Shown: piece by piece, positions 1 to 9,400 of the stretch
Position numbering within the stretch: the stretch's first letter is position 1
Layout: each line of letters opens with the position of its first letter
Assembly: GCA_016194975.1 (NCBI GenBank)
Contig: JACQAM010000015.1
Coordinates: 1-33,911, forward strand
Direction of reading: 5' to 3'
Source: Bacteroidota bacterium
GTDB lineage: Bacteria; Bacteroidota; Bacteroidia; Palsa-965
Length of the DNA stretch: 33,911 nucleotides
Notes under the pieces: model-generated
Database searches by the model: none
Told to the model about the DNA's origin: nothing
Seen by the model: the letters and a program-made list of their open reading frames with translations, nothing else
Program-made: the position numbers and the translations under genes

Positions 1-138
1 AATTGTTATGATGCCATTTTTGTTCAGCCGAGACGCATTTTGCAGGCCATAGTGGAGCGACTACGGCCAAGAAATGCAACGAAGGATGGACAAAAATGGC
101 GCATAACAAAACAGAAGGATGAAATTTAAACAGCCTCT
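1..138 (-). repeat. Fold-back MITE-like repeat, family A, copy 1 (cut by window edge)
   Basis: This stretch is the reverse complement of 6256-6393, with only three mismatches over 138 bases. It ends at 138 in the sequence TTTAAACAGCCTC followed by TCT/TAA, which corresponds to the terminal inverted repeat of the complete copy. The other end, about 27 bases, lies outside the window. The centre contains a hairpin in which GGCCATAGT pairs with ACTACGGCC. It encodes no protein that I would accept; open frames through it are a by-product of the repeat. Confidence 0.85.
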
Positions 139-320
139 AAATAAGCGAACCGAAAACAGTTTTCGCCGGTGATGCATCACTCCACACGATTCCATAAGTT
201 CAGAAAAATATTTTTTTTCGCCGGTATTTCACACTTCTTTTAACGGATTTATGGAAACATTATTCAGGTCGCATCCTATTGCTGAAATTAAACAACGACT
301 ATCCACTTAAATCCATAAAC

Positions 321-3300
321 ATGAACAAGCTCATTACCCGTAAATCGCTGGGATTCGCTACGCTGCTCATTGCAGCTTTTACCATGTTCGCATGGCTGTA
401 TCCCGCAGGATATTTCCAACTCCCGATGGAAAATGAATTTATTAAATCGGTGAAACAGAAATTATCCGATTACAACAAACAACTTCCTGAAGACCGCGTG
501 TATGTTTCTACTGACAAACCTTTATATAGTCCGGGAGAAACCATGTGGCTTTCTGTTTTTGTGCGCAACGGGCAAACGCTGAAGCCATCGAAAAAAAGTG
601 ACATTGTTCATGTTGATCTCATCGATCCCAAAGGAGCCGTAACACAAACAATAAATATCATTGCCAATAATGGTGTGGCTGCCGGCGATTTCTCATTCGC
701 AAAAGAACAGGCAGGCGGCTTGTACAAGATCCGCGCTTACACGAACTGGATGAAGAACGACGGAGAGAATAATTATTTTGAAAAAGAATTCCAGTTGCAA
801 CAAGTCATCCTTCCCAAACTGAAAATGAAACTTGAATTCGAGAAAAAAGCGTTCGGCCCCGGTGACGAGGTGATCGCAAAACTGGAAGTGAATACCAATG
901 AGAATAAACCGCTTTCGGATTATGCGATTCGTTATGTGAGTAACCTCAACGGAACTAAATTGCTGGAGAAAACAGAATCGACCGATGATTCGGGCGTGAA
1001 AATAATCCGCTTCAATCTTCCGAAAGATCTTGCCACGAACGACGGATTGCTGAACGTGATGGTGGATTATGAAGGAAGTACCGAAAGTGTTTCGCGTTCC
1101 ATTCCCATTGTGCTCAATAAAATTTCCATGAATCTTTTCCCGGAAGGCGGCGATCTCGTTAATGGAATGCAAAGCAATGTGGCATTCAATGCACTCAACG
1201 AATTCGGAAAACCTGCCGACGTGGAAGGAATTGTGGTAACAGAAAAAGGCAGCCAGGTTGCATCGTTCTCCAGTTTTCATAATGGAATGGGCGCCTTTAA
1301 TATTACCCCGCAGCCCAATGAAAAATATTATGCAAAGATCACGAAGCCCGAAGGTGTGAATGAAAAATTCGAATTACCGGCCGCACTTCCTAATGGATAT
1401 GTGATGAACATCGATAATTCAAAAAGCGGGGAAGTGGGCGTGAGTGTGAATTCAGGCGACATGGAAGATCTCTCTCTCCTTGCGCAGGTGCGCGGAAAAA
1501 TTTATTATTCCACCATCGTGAATGCGAAAAAAGGATTGAACAAATTCATTTTCTCTACCGAGAATTTCCCGATGGGCGTTGCGCAGATCACGTTGTTCGA
1601 TGCAAAAGGAATCGCACGCTGCGAACGTCTTGCCTTCGTGAACAAAGACCGGCAGATGAATATTTCCATCACTACTGACAAACAAAAATATCAGCCGAGA
1701 GAAAAAGTAGTGATGACACTCAACGTTACCGATAGCAAAGGAATGCCTGTGCCCGCCGATCTTTCTGTGGGAGTAGTGAATGATCAGTTGCTTTCTTTTG
1801 CCAATGATAAATCAGGAAATCTTCTTTCGCAGCTTTTGTTGCAGCAGGATGTGAATGGAAAGATAGAAGAGCCCGCTTATTACTTCGATCCGAAAGAAGC
1901 CGATGCCGATCAGTCGCTTGATTATTTACTCATGACTCAGGGATGGAGAAGATTCACATGGGAAAAAGTAATGAGCGACGATCTTCCCGCGGTCGCATAT
2001 CAGGGCGAGCGCGCAGTCATCAGCGGAACTGTGATCGATGCGTACACCGGCCAGCCCGTGCATCACGCGCATCTTATGATCAACAAAGGTTTCACTTATC
2101 TCGCCGACACGAACGGACATTTCACATTCACAAAACTCGATCTCAGTTCTGCAGTAACGATGGATATTTCTGCATCGAACTATACTTCGCAGGAAGTGCA
2201 ACTCACGCAATACGGAGAAGAACAGGTTTTCTATTTGTATTCCACAAATTATTATTACAAAAATAACTGGGGATGGGGATTTGGTGCCGGAGCTGCAGGG
2301 GCACCGCGTTCCGCCGGCCGTGTAGAATTGATGGATGCCGAAGATGCACCTGCTGCCAAGCAACCGGAAGAAAAGGAAGCGAATGTAGAAATGGATCGGC
2401 AAGTCGTTCTTGCCAATGAGAATGTGGTGGTACAGAATGCAGTGGATGCAGACCAACAGCACGCACAACCGGATGATAAATCGAAAGATGTGAAAGCAGC
2501 AATGGATCAGCAGGTGGATGATTTGCGCGATGGGCTTTTTGAAGTAGCAGCAGACACTTCTGTTATTGCGCGAATTGCAAATGGAGAACAGAATAATATT
2601 CAGCAAATGGTTTATTACCGCGCAAGAAAATTTTCCGGCCCTGTTTACAATGACAATGAAAATGTGGATGTAAGAACTGATTTCCGCAATACAATTTACT
2701 GGAATCCTGATGTGCAGGTTGACCGGACAGGCCGCAAGGTGATCGAGTTCTATGCTTCGGATGACATCACTTCATTCCGAACCACAGCAGAGGGAATTTC
2801 TTCAGACGGAACAGCAGGAAGAGCAGAAGCAAATTTCTATACGCAACTTCCGTTTGCCATGAGCACAAAAGTTCCGGTGGAAGTTGCAACTGAAGATCAT
2901 GTTTCCATTCCGCTCACGCTGAAAAATAATACGGATAAACCTCTCGGCGGAGTACTCACGATCACTTCTCCCGACGGATTAAAAGCGTTGAGTGTGATCC
3001 CGCAGGCGCAAACCATAATGCCCGGCGCAGCTAAAACAATTTATCTTGATTACGAAGTGCTGGATAAAATAGGTTATGGTGACTTTAAAATTTCTTTCAA
3101 GTCATGCGGACTCGGTGATGCCTTCACGCAGAATATTAAAATTGCGGCGAAGGGATTTCCGGTCAACGCCTCTTTCTCTTCGCAGGAAAAAGAAAAAGAA
3201 TTTTCTTTCAATCCGAAAAATATGGTGAAAGGTTCGCTGAAAATAAATTTCACGGCTTTCCCCAATGTGGTGAGTGATTTGATGAAAGGTGTTGCCGGAA

Positions 3301-4748
3301 TTTTACAGGAACCTTATGGCTGTTTCGAACAAACTTCCTGCACCGCTTATCCGAATGCGATGGTGCTCGATTATCTCAACAACACCGATAGTAAAGACGA
3401 TAAAACGATGGCGTATGCAAATGATCTGCTCAACCGCGGATACAAACGCCTCACCACATTCGAAGCGCCCGATAAAGGGTACGAGTGGTTCGGCGCAAAT
3501 CCGGGACACGAAGGACTGACTGCTTACGGAATTATGGAATTCACCGATATGAAAAAAGCAGGCGGAGATGTGGATCAGAAAATGATCGATCGCACTGCAG
3601 CGTGGCTCATGAGTCACAAAGATGGCAATGGCGGATTCAAACGCGAACAACATGCTTATCACAATTTCGGAATGATCAGCGATGAAATTCTGAATTCATA
3701 CATCGTGTTTGCATTGGCGGAAGCAGGATACACCGACATCAAAAAAGAATTCGAGGCCTCGTACAAAAAAGCGATGGATACAAAAGATCCGTACGAACTT
3801 GCGATGATGGCGAACGCTTCTTATTCATTGAACGATGTTGCAAAAGGAGATGATGCGATGAATGCGTTGATAAGCCAGCAGGCAAAAGACGGAAGCTTCA
3901 CCGGTAAAACACATTCCATCACTTACTCGCAGGGGCAATCGCTTACGATCGAAACCACTTCACTTTCCATTCTTGCAATGCTGAAAGCATCGGAAAAATT
4001 CGGATCGCATATTAATTCTGCAGTGCAGTTCATTGTAGGAAGCCGCAGCGGCGACGGAGTTTTCAGTTCTACACAGGGAACTATTCTTGCACTGAAAGCG
4101 CTTACCGAGTATGCGAAGTTCAGTAAGAAAACAAATGAAGACGGAACGATCGAAATTTATATGGACGGAAATAAAGTGGCGACAAAAACTTACAAAGCGG
4201 GAGAAAAAGGTGCGATCACTGTTGACAGTCTCGAACAATTTGTAAAAGGCGACGGAGAACATACATTGAAAGTGAAATATGTGAATGTAAAAACTCCTCT
4301 TCCCTATTCTGTTGCTGCCAACTGGAGCACTTCGCTTCCTGAATCGCAATCGCAATGCGCTGTGGATCTCACCACGAAACTTGCATCGGCAATCGCTAAT
4401 GTCGGTGAAACTGTTCGTTTGAATTGTGTGCTCACCAATAAAAAGAACGAAGAGATCCCGAGCACGATGGCTATCATTGGCATTCCTGCAGGATTCACCG
4501 TGCAGCCCTGGCAGTTGAAAGAATTGCAGGATAAAAATGTGTTCGACTATTATGAGATCAAAGGAAATAATGTGGCGATCTATTATCGCGGAATGGCGGC
4601 GAATGCTGTGAAAGAAATAAATCTCGATCTGAAAGCAGAAATTCCCGGTGAATTTGATGCGCCTGCATCTTCAGCGTATCTCTATTACACGAATGAATTC
4701 AAATGCTGGACATCAATGAATAAGATCACCATCAGGAAAAATAAATAA
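321..4748 (+). CDS. Alpha-2-macroglobulin family protein with intact thioester motif
   Basis: A 1475-residue envelope protein of the bacterial alpha-2-macroglobulin family, thought to trap proteases covalently through an internal thioester. An N-terminal hydrophobic segment (about residues 8-30) is a signal or anchor. Macroglobulin-like domains follow: one near 57 (STDKPLYSPGE) and one near 445 (TTDKQKYQPREK). A carboxypeptidase-regulatory-like beta domain starts near 565, an acidic low-complexity linker lies near 682-737, and the A2M domain starts near 788 (TIYWNPDVQVDRTG). The thioester motif GCFEQT places Cys1001 and Gln1004 in the expected spacing, followed by the alpha-helical complement-like domain and a C-terminal receptor-binding-like domain. 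I chose ATG 321 because it puts the hydrophobic segment at the N-terminus; a TTG at 279 would add 14 residues. The penicillin-binding protein 1C gene that often accompanies this family is not adjacent. The family call is secure; the protease-trap role is inferred. Confidence 0.9.
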   Translation: MNKLITRKSLGFATLLIAAFTMFAWLYPAGYFQLPMENEFIKSVKQKLSDYNKQLPEDRVYVSTDKPLYSPGETMWLSVFVRNGQTLKPSKKSDIVHVDLIDPKGAVTQTINIIANNGVAAGDFSFAKEQAGGLYKIRAYTNWMKNDGENNYFEKEFQLQQVILPKLKMKLEFEKKAFGPGDEVIAKLEVNTNENKPLSDYAIRYVSNLNGTKLLEKTESTDDSGVKIIRFNLPKDLATNDGLLNVMVDYEGSTESVSRSIPIVLNKISMNLFPEGGDLVNGMQSNVAFNALNEFGKPADVEGIVVTEKGSQVASFSSFHNGMGAFNITPQPNEKYYAKITKPEGVNEKFELPAALPNGYVMNIDNSKSGEVGVSVNSGDMEDLSLLAQVRGKIYYSTIVNAKKGLNKFIFSTENFPMGVAQITLFDAKGIARCERLAFVNKDRQMNISITTDKQKYQPREKVVMTLNVTDSKGMPVPADLSVGVVNDQLLSFANDKSGNLLSQLLLQQDVNGKIEEPAYYFDPKEADADQSLDYLLMTQGWRRFTWEKVMSDDLPAVAYQGERAVISGTVIDAYTGQPVHHAHLMINKGFTYLADTNGHFTFTKLDLSSAVTMDISASNYTSQEVQLTQYGEEQVFYLYSTNYYYKNNWGWGFGAGAAGAPRSAGRVELMDAEDAPAAKQPEEKEANVEMDRQVVLANENVVVQNAVDADQQHAQPDDKSKDVKAAMDQQVDDLRDGLFEVAADTSVIARIANGEQNNIQQMVYYRARKFSGPVYNDNENVDVRTDFRNTIYWNPDVQVDRTGRKVIEFYASDDITSFRTTAEGISSDGTAGRAEANFYTQLPFAMSTKVPVEVATEDHVSIPLTLKNNTDKPLGGVLTITSPDGLKALSVIPQAQTIMPGAAKTIYLDYEVLDKIGYGDFKISFKSCGLGDAFTQNIKIAAKGFPVNASFSSQEKEKEFSFNPKNMVKGSLKINFTAFPNVVSDLMKGVAGILQEPYGCFEQTSCTAYPNAMVLDYLNNTDSKDDKTMAYANDLLNRGYKRLTTFEAPDKGYEWFGANPGHEGLTAYGIMEFTDMKKAGGDVDQKMIDRTAAWLMSHKDGNGGFKREQHAYHNFGMISDEILNSYIVFALAEAGYTDIKKEFEASYKKAMDTKDPYELAMMANASYSLNDVAKGDDAMNALISQQAKDGSFTGKTHSITYSQGQSLTIETTSLSILAMLKASEKFGSHINSAVQFIVGSRSGDGVFSSTQGTILALKALTEYAKFSKKTNEDGTIEIYMDGNKVATKTYKAGEKGAITVDSLEQFVKGDGEHTLKVKYVNVKTPLPYSVAANWSTSLPESQSQCAVDLTTKLASAIANVGETVRLNCVLTNKKNEEIPSTMAIIGIPAGFTVQPWQLKELQDKNVFDYYEIKGNNVAIYYRGMAANAVKEINLDLKAEIPGEFDAPASSAYLYYTNEFKCWTSMNKITIRKNK

Positions 4749-4751
4749 TTT

Positions 4752-4848
4752 GAAAATTTGAAATTCGAGGATTTGAAATTCGAAGATTGGTTTTACCCGC
4801 GCTAATATTCAAATTTCAAATCCCGAATCTCAAATGTCGAATCAATAT
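4752..4848. repeat. Intergenic long imperfect inverted repeat downstream of the macroglobulin gene
   Basis: The left arm (about 4752-4790) repeats the words ATTTGAAATTCGAGG and ATTTGAAATTCGAAG. The right arm (about 4806-4843) is their approximate complement, with words such as AATTTCAAATCCCGAAT. The RNA would fold into a long AT-rich stem just after the stop codon at 4748, so it could act as a 3' stabiliser or weak terminator, although no clean U-tract follows. The same word set recurs in other spacers of this window. Confidence 0.6.
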
Positions 4849-4872
4849 TTCATGGGAAAGTATTACTGTCAA

Positions 4873-5031
4873 TAGAGTTTATTCCGAATAAGATACTAAA
4901 TGCGAAACAGGAAACTTTTTGACATTCAAATGAATCAGACTGAGCATCGGGAATACCTTGCAAATGCTCCGTTTTTAATAATGGAGCGCTTGCAATCATT
5001 GTTATGCAAATCTTAATCGATATAAACTCTA
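4873..5031 (+). repeat. MITE-like repeat, family B, copy 1 (159 bp)
   Basis: A 159-base element bounded by the perfect inverted repeat TAGAGTTTAT / ATAAACTCTA. A second copy of identical length lies at 22911-23069 in the same orientation, with about five substitutions. If TA is the duplicated target, the element ends are GAGTTTAT. It has an internal hairpin, with GCAAATGCTCC at 4960-4970 pairing to GGAGCGCTTGC at 4983-4993. Its right end abuts the ATG at 5032 directly, so the element supplies the whole immediate leader of the next gene. No transposase is encoded. Confidence 0.85.
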
Positions 5032-5445
5032 ATGAAAAAAACAATTTACATAGGAATAATAATTTTGCTCTTCGCAGTGAAAAGTTTCGCGGGAAATATT
5101 TCAGGCCCCGATTCGCTCGGCAAAAGCGATCCTAAGAACTGGGATCCGAACGATCCGAACTGTCCGTGCCACCAGTATCAGAAGCAGGCGGAAGATGAAT
5201 GGAATAAAATGAATCAGAATATTGTGGCGAACAATGCAGATTCCGCGGTAGTAAATGCAGATCCGGATTTAAATTCAATTCAACAAGTGCAATCAAACAA
5301 CGCTGTAACCCAACACCGGAAAAATTATTTCCACTTTGAAAAATTTCTCATTCAAAAAATTCACCGCATGAAACGAAATTTAATCGGCGGAACAAAACGA
5401 TCAGTGAAAGGTAAATTCCGGCTGGTCGATTGTTTTCATTTCTAA
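5032..5445 (+). CDS. Small secreted protein of unknown function
   Basis: A 137-residue protein I do not recognise. Residues 1-20 form a clear signal peptide (Lys-Lys, hydrophobic core, then SFAG), so it should be exported. The mature part begins with an Asp/Pro/Asn-rich stretch containing WDPNDPNCPCHQYQ, whose Cys-Pro-Cys-His could bind a metal or form a disulfide. It continues as a polar, Asn-rich region and ends in a basic Lys/Arg-rich tail (HRMKRNLIGGTKRSVKGK). The start codon touches the end of the family B repeat, so translation signals must come from that repeat. It converges on the aquaporin gene 16 bases away. The signal peptide and composition make a real gene likely, but function is open. 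Confidence 0.65.
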   Translation: MKKTIYIGIIILLFAVKSFAGNISGPDSLGKSDPKNWDPNDPNCPCHQYQKQAEDEWNKMNQNIVANNADSAVVNADPDLNSIQQVQSNNAVTQHRKNYFHFEKFLIQKIHRMKRNLIGGTKRSVKGKFRLVDCFHF

Positions 5446-5461
5446 CCGCAGATCACACGCA

Positions 5462-6082
5462 TTATTTTTCTTCAGGGTTCATCACCACGAAAAGAATTCC
5501 GGCAATACACGCGCCGCCGACCGGGCCAACGATGTACAACCACAGGTCCTTGAAAGTTCCTTTTCCGAAAATTACCTCGATGAGCGTCATTCCCGTTCCC
5601 ACAGCAGGATTGAATGCGCCACCCGAAATTTTTCCGGCACAAAAAGCGCAGGCCATTACGGTGAAACCAATCGCAAGCCCGTAAAAAGAATTACCGGCAG
5701 TTTTGGAATGCGTGGCAACATTGAGGACAACGAAGGCAAGTGCAAAAGTGCAAACCATTTCCATGAGCACCGGTTTGATCGGATTGATGGTACTATCAGG
5801 ATGCAGCGGAAAAGTTTTTCCGTACATATAATGCGCAAAAGTTGCAGCAAGTGTTGCACCCACTAATTGCACCAGAATGTAAATCAGCGCTTCTTTTATT
5901 TCAATTTTTTTGCGGATCCACACCGCGATCGTCACTGCAGGATTATAATGCGCACCGGAAATATGTCCGCCTATATGCACCATCACCATAAGCATACTTC
6001 CGATGGCCAAAGGATTTCCTGTAAGACAAATAGCGAATACCAGGAAAAATGTCCCGATCATTTCTGTGATGTATTTTTTCAT
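5462..6082 (-). CDS. Aquaporin / MIP-family channel lacking the usual selectivity-filter arginine
   Basis: A 206-residue integral membrane channel of the major intrinsic protein family, about the usual size, with six predicted transmembrane segments and two NPA half-helices. The first NPA is at residues 47-49 (SGAHYNPAVT) and the second at 158-160 (SGGAFNPAVG). In water-selective aquaporins and glycerol channels the second NPA is followed by an Arg that narrows the pore; here that residue is Val161. Several bacterial MIPs share this NPAV form, and the pore is probably wider or differently selective; the solute cannot be read from sequence. I use ATG 6082 (MKKYITE), which begins just before the first membrane helix, instead of the upstream 6109 start. 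A TAnnTTTG element lies 25 bases upstream. Confidence 0.9.
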   Translation of the reverse strand: MKKYITEMIGTFFLVFAICLTGNPLAIGSMLMVMVHIGGHISGAHYNPAVTIAVWIRKKIEIKEALIYILVQLVGATLAATFAHYMYGKTFPLHPDSTINPIKPVLMEMVCTFALAFVVLNVATHSKTAGNSFYGLAIGFTVMACAFCAGKISGGAFNPAVGTGMTLIEVIFGKGTFKDLWLYIVGPVGGACIAGILFVVMNPEEK

Positions 6083-6106
6083 GGAGATACGTTTTAGCGG
6101 TTTTGT

Positions 6107-6114
6107 CAAAAATA
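6107..6114 (-). promoter_or_regulatory. Candidate Bacteroidota -7 element for the aquaporin gene
   Basis: On the minus strand this reads TATTTTTG, an exact match to TAnnTTTG, 25 bases before the ATG at 6082. I see no TTG at the ideal distance upstream, so support is limited to the -7 box and its position. Confidence 0.4.
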
Positions 6115-6255
6115 GAAAAAGTTTGCAATGAAGGATGGGCTTGATCGCAAATGAGATTCACAATCGGGTGTTGATGAAAAAAGGCGCTTTTCAATTCTTC
6201 AGGGGAGGCTCCGGCGCGAAGTCTCATTAGTAATTTTGAGATAGCTTCTAATATA

Positions 6256-6420
6256 AGAGGCTGTCTAAATTTCATCCTTCTGTTTTGTTATGCGCCATTT
6301 TTGTTCATCCTTCGTTGCATTTCTTGGCCGTAGTCGCTCCACTATGGCCTGCAAAATGCGCCTCGGCTGAACAAAAATGGCATCATAACAATTCCAAAAA
6401 ATGAATTTTAGACAGCCTCT
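6256..6420 (+). repeat. Fold-back MITE-like repeat, family A, complete copy 2 (about 165 bp)
   Basis: The ends are inverted repeats, GAGGCTGTCTAAA on the left and its complement on the right. Each side is followed by TAA, which looks like a 3-bp target duplication. The interior is also palindromic along nearly its whole length: TTGTTATGCGCCATTTTTG near the left end has a near-perfect complement near the right end, and the centre pairs GGCCGTAGT with ACTATGGCC. The whole element could fold as one hairpin. An inverted copy lies at 1-138. TNA target sites and GAG ends are, as I recall, features of the IS1031 subgroup of IS5-family elements, so a non-autonomous derivative is plausible. It sits 8 bases past the stop of the mutase gene. 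Confidence 0.88.
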
Positions 6421-6428
6421 AAGATTAG

Positions 6429-9400
6429 TTACATATTTCTCCTGTACTGTCCGCCAACTTCGAAAAGCGCTTCCGTAATTTGTCCGAGCGAACAATATTT
6501 CACTGTCTCCATCAACTCTTCAAATACATTTCCATTCTTCACCGCCACATCCTGTAAACGTTTCAGCATCGTTGTCGACCCTGAGCTTGTCGAAGGTTTT
6601 TCATTCGCTTTGTGCAGATTTTTCAGCATCGTGATCTGGTATTCTTTTTCTTCAGTAGTTGCGCGTATCACTTCCTTCGGAAGAATAGTAGGCGAACCTT
6701 TTGAAGAGAGAAATGTATTTACGCCAATGAGCGGATATTCGCCGGTGTGTTTCTGATGTTCGTAGTAAAGCGATTCTTCCTGGATCTTTCCGCGCTGGTA
6801 CATGGTTTCCATTGCGCCGAGCACACCGCCGCGTTCACTGATGCGATCGAATTCCGTGAGCACTGCTTCTTCCACCAGATCGGTCAGCTCTTCAATTATA
6901 AAACTTCCCTGCATCGGATTTTCATTCTTTGCTAATCCTAATTCACGATTGATGATGAGTTGGATCGCCATCGCACGACGCACACTTTCTTCCGTTGGCG
7001 TGGTGATCGCTTCGTCGTATGCATTCGTGTGAAGTGAATTGCAATTATCATAAATCGCATAGAGCGCCTGCAAGGTTGTGCGGATGTCATTGAAATCAAT
7101 TTCCTGCGCGTGCAATGAACGGCCCGAAGTCTGAATGTGATATTTCAGCATCTGCGAACGTTCGTTTCCATTGTATTTATTTCTCATCGCCTTGCTCCAG
7201 ATGCGACGCGCCACACGGCCCAGCACAGAATATTCCGGATCCATTCCATTCGAGAAGAAGAAAGAAAGATTCGGTGCAAACTCATCGATGTGCATTCCGC
7301 GCGACAAATAATATTCCACGAATGTAAATCCGTTGGAAAGTGTGAGCGCGAGTTGCGTGATTGGGTTTGCCCCCGCTTCTGCAATGTGGTAGCCGGAAAT
7401 GGAAACAGAATAAAAATTCCGCACTTTGTGATCGATAAAATATTGCTGCACATCGCCCATCACGCGCAATGAAAATTCGGTGGAAAAAATGCACGTGTTC
7501 TGCGCCTGGTCTTCCTTCAGAATATCGGCCTGCACGGTTCCACGCACCTGCGAGAGCGTGTGCGCTTTTATTTTTTTGTAAACGTCAGCAGGAAGAACGC
7601 GCTCTCCGGTCATGCCGAGTAATAATAATCCAAGCGAATCATTTCCTTCGGGAATTTCTCCCTGATATTTTGGCCGCTTGATTTTATTCTTATCAAAAAG
7701 TTCTGCGATTTTTTTCTCAACTTCTTTTTCAAGTTTGTTTTCGCGGATATATTTTTCACATTGCTGATCAATGGCTGCATTCATAAAAAATGCTGCGAGA
7801 ATGGCGGCGGGGCCATTGATGGTCATCGACACGGAAGTTTTCGGATCGGCGAGATCGAAACCGGAATATAATTTCTTCGCATCATCGAGGCAACAAATGC
7901 TCACTCCCGAATTTCCGATCTTCCCGTAAATGTCGGGACGATGATCGGGATCTCTTCCGTAAAGTGTTACGGAATCGAAAGCAGTGGACAATCTTTTCGC
8001 CGGCATACCCAATGAAACATAATGGAAACGTTTGTTCGTGCGCTCGGGCCCGCCTTCGCCGGCGAACATGCGCGTGGGATCTTCGCCTTCGCGCTTGAAC
8101 GGATAAATTCCGCTCGTGTACGGAAATTCTCCCGGAATATTTTCCTGCAGCAACCAGTTGAGCAGATCGCCCCACGCTTCGTATTTCGGTGTACAAACTT
8201 TCGGAACCAACGTATGCGAAAGCGATTCGTAATGCGTTTTGATCTTCACTTCTTTTCCGCGCACATTGAATTTGTAAAATTCATTTTTGTACTGCTGCGC
8301 TTTTTCCGGCCACCCTTCAATGAGTTTTAAATTCTTCGGATCGAGTTCGGGTTTTAATTTTTTGTATTCTTTCTCGAGATCTGCTGCCGATTTTTCTGAT
8401 TTATTTTTTTTGAAAATATCAATTGATTTTTTCAGTGCGTAAAGATCCTGTGCTATTGCGGATTGTTGTTTTGCTTTTTTGTCGTAGCCGCGATTATTTT
8501 CCGTGATCTCACTCAGGTAACGCGTGCGCGCAGGAGGAATGATGTAAATCTTCTCCGACATTTCATCGGTGATCCTGAATGAAGATTTCAGTTTCGCGCC
8601 GGTCTTTTCTGCAATTTTATCAATGACTCTCCGGTAGAGGTGATTCATTCCCGGATCATTGAACTGCGAAGCGATAGTGCCGACAACAGGAAGTTTTTCA
8701 TCATCGGTCTTCCACAACTGGTGATTGCGTTTGAATTGTTTGCGCACATCGCGCAATGCATCCATCGCCCCGCGTTTATCGAATTTATTCAGCGCGATCA
8801 CATCAGCAAAATCAAGCATGTCAATTTTTTCGAGTTGTGTTGCTGCTCCGTATTCCGGTGTCATCACATACAAACTCACATTGCTGTGATCGGTGATCTC
8901 GGTATCACTCTGCCCGATGCCGGAAGTTTCGAGAATGATGAGATCGAAGTTGGCTGACTTGAGAATATCGATCGCTTCCTGCACGTATTTCGAAAGCGCG
9001 AGATTGCTCTGGCGTGTTGCGAGCGAGCGCATGTACACGCGTCCCGCGGAAAGTTCAGGATTGATCGCGTTCATGCGGATGCGGTCGCCGAGTAATGCGC
9101 CGCCGGTTTTTCTCTTCGAAGGGTCGACAGAAATAATACCGACTGTTTTTTCCGGGAAGTCGATGAGAAAACGACGGACGAGTTCATCTACCAATGAAGA
9201 TTTTCCTGCGCCTCCTGTTCCTGTGATTCCGAGTACGGGCGTTTTCGATTTTTTTGCGAGTGATTTTATTTCTGTGATGATGCCTTTATGTTTCCCGGAA
9301 AAATTTTCTACTGCAGAAATAAGCCGCGCAATGCCGATGTGATCTTTTGCATTGAGATGTTTTACTTCCCCGTTCAGATTCACGCCCGTTGCATAATCTG

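Noticed and set aside
279-320. TTG start at 279 for the macroglobulin protein
   Set aside because: The 14 extra residues precede a natural signal/anchor segment that begins right after the ATG at 321.
1926-2606. Long antisense open frame inside the macroglobulin gene
   Set aside because: It lies fully opposite a well-supported gene, has no family motifs, and its composition (Ile/Cys/His/Phe-rich) is that of a reverse-complement shadow.
6265-6495. Short minus-strand frame covering the family A repeat
   Set aside because: It is made of the palindromic repeat plus the antisense end of the mutase gene; such frames arise from the repeat and carry no start or conservation of their own.
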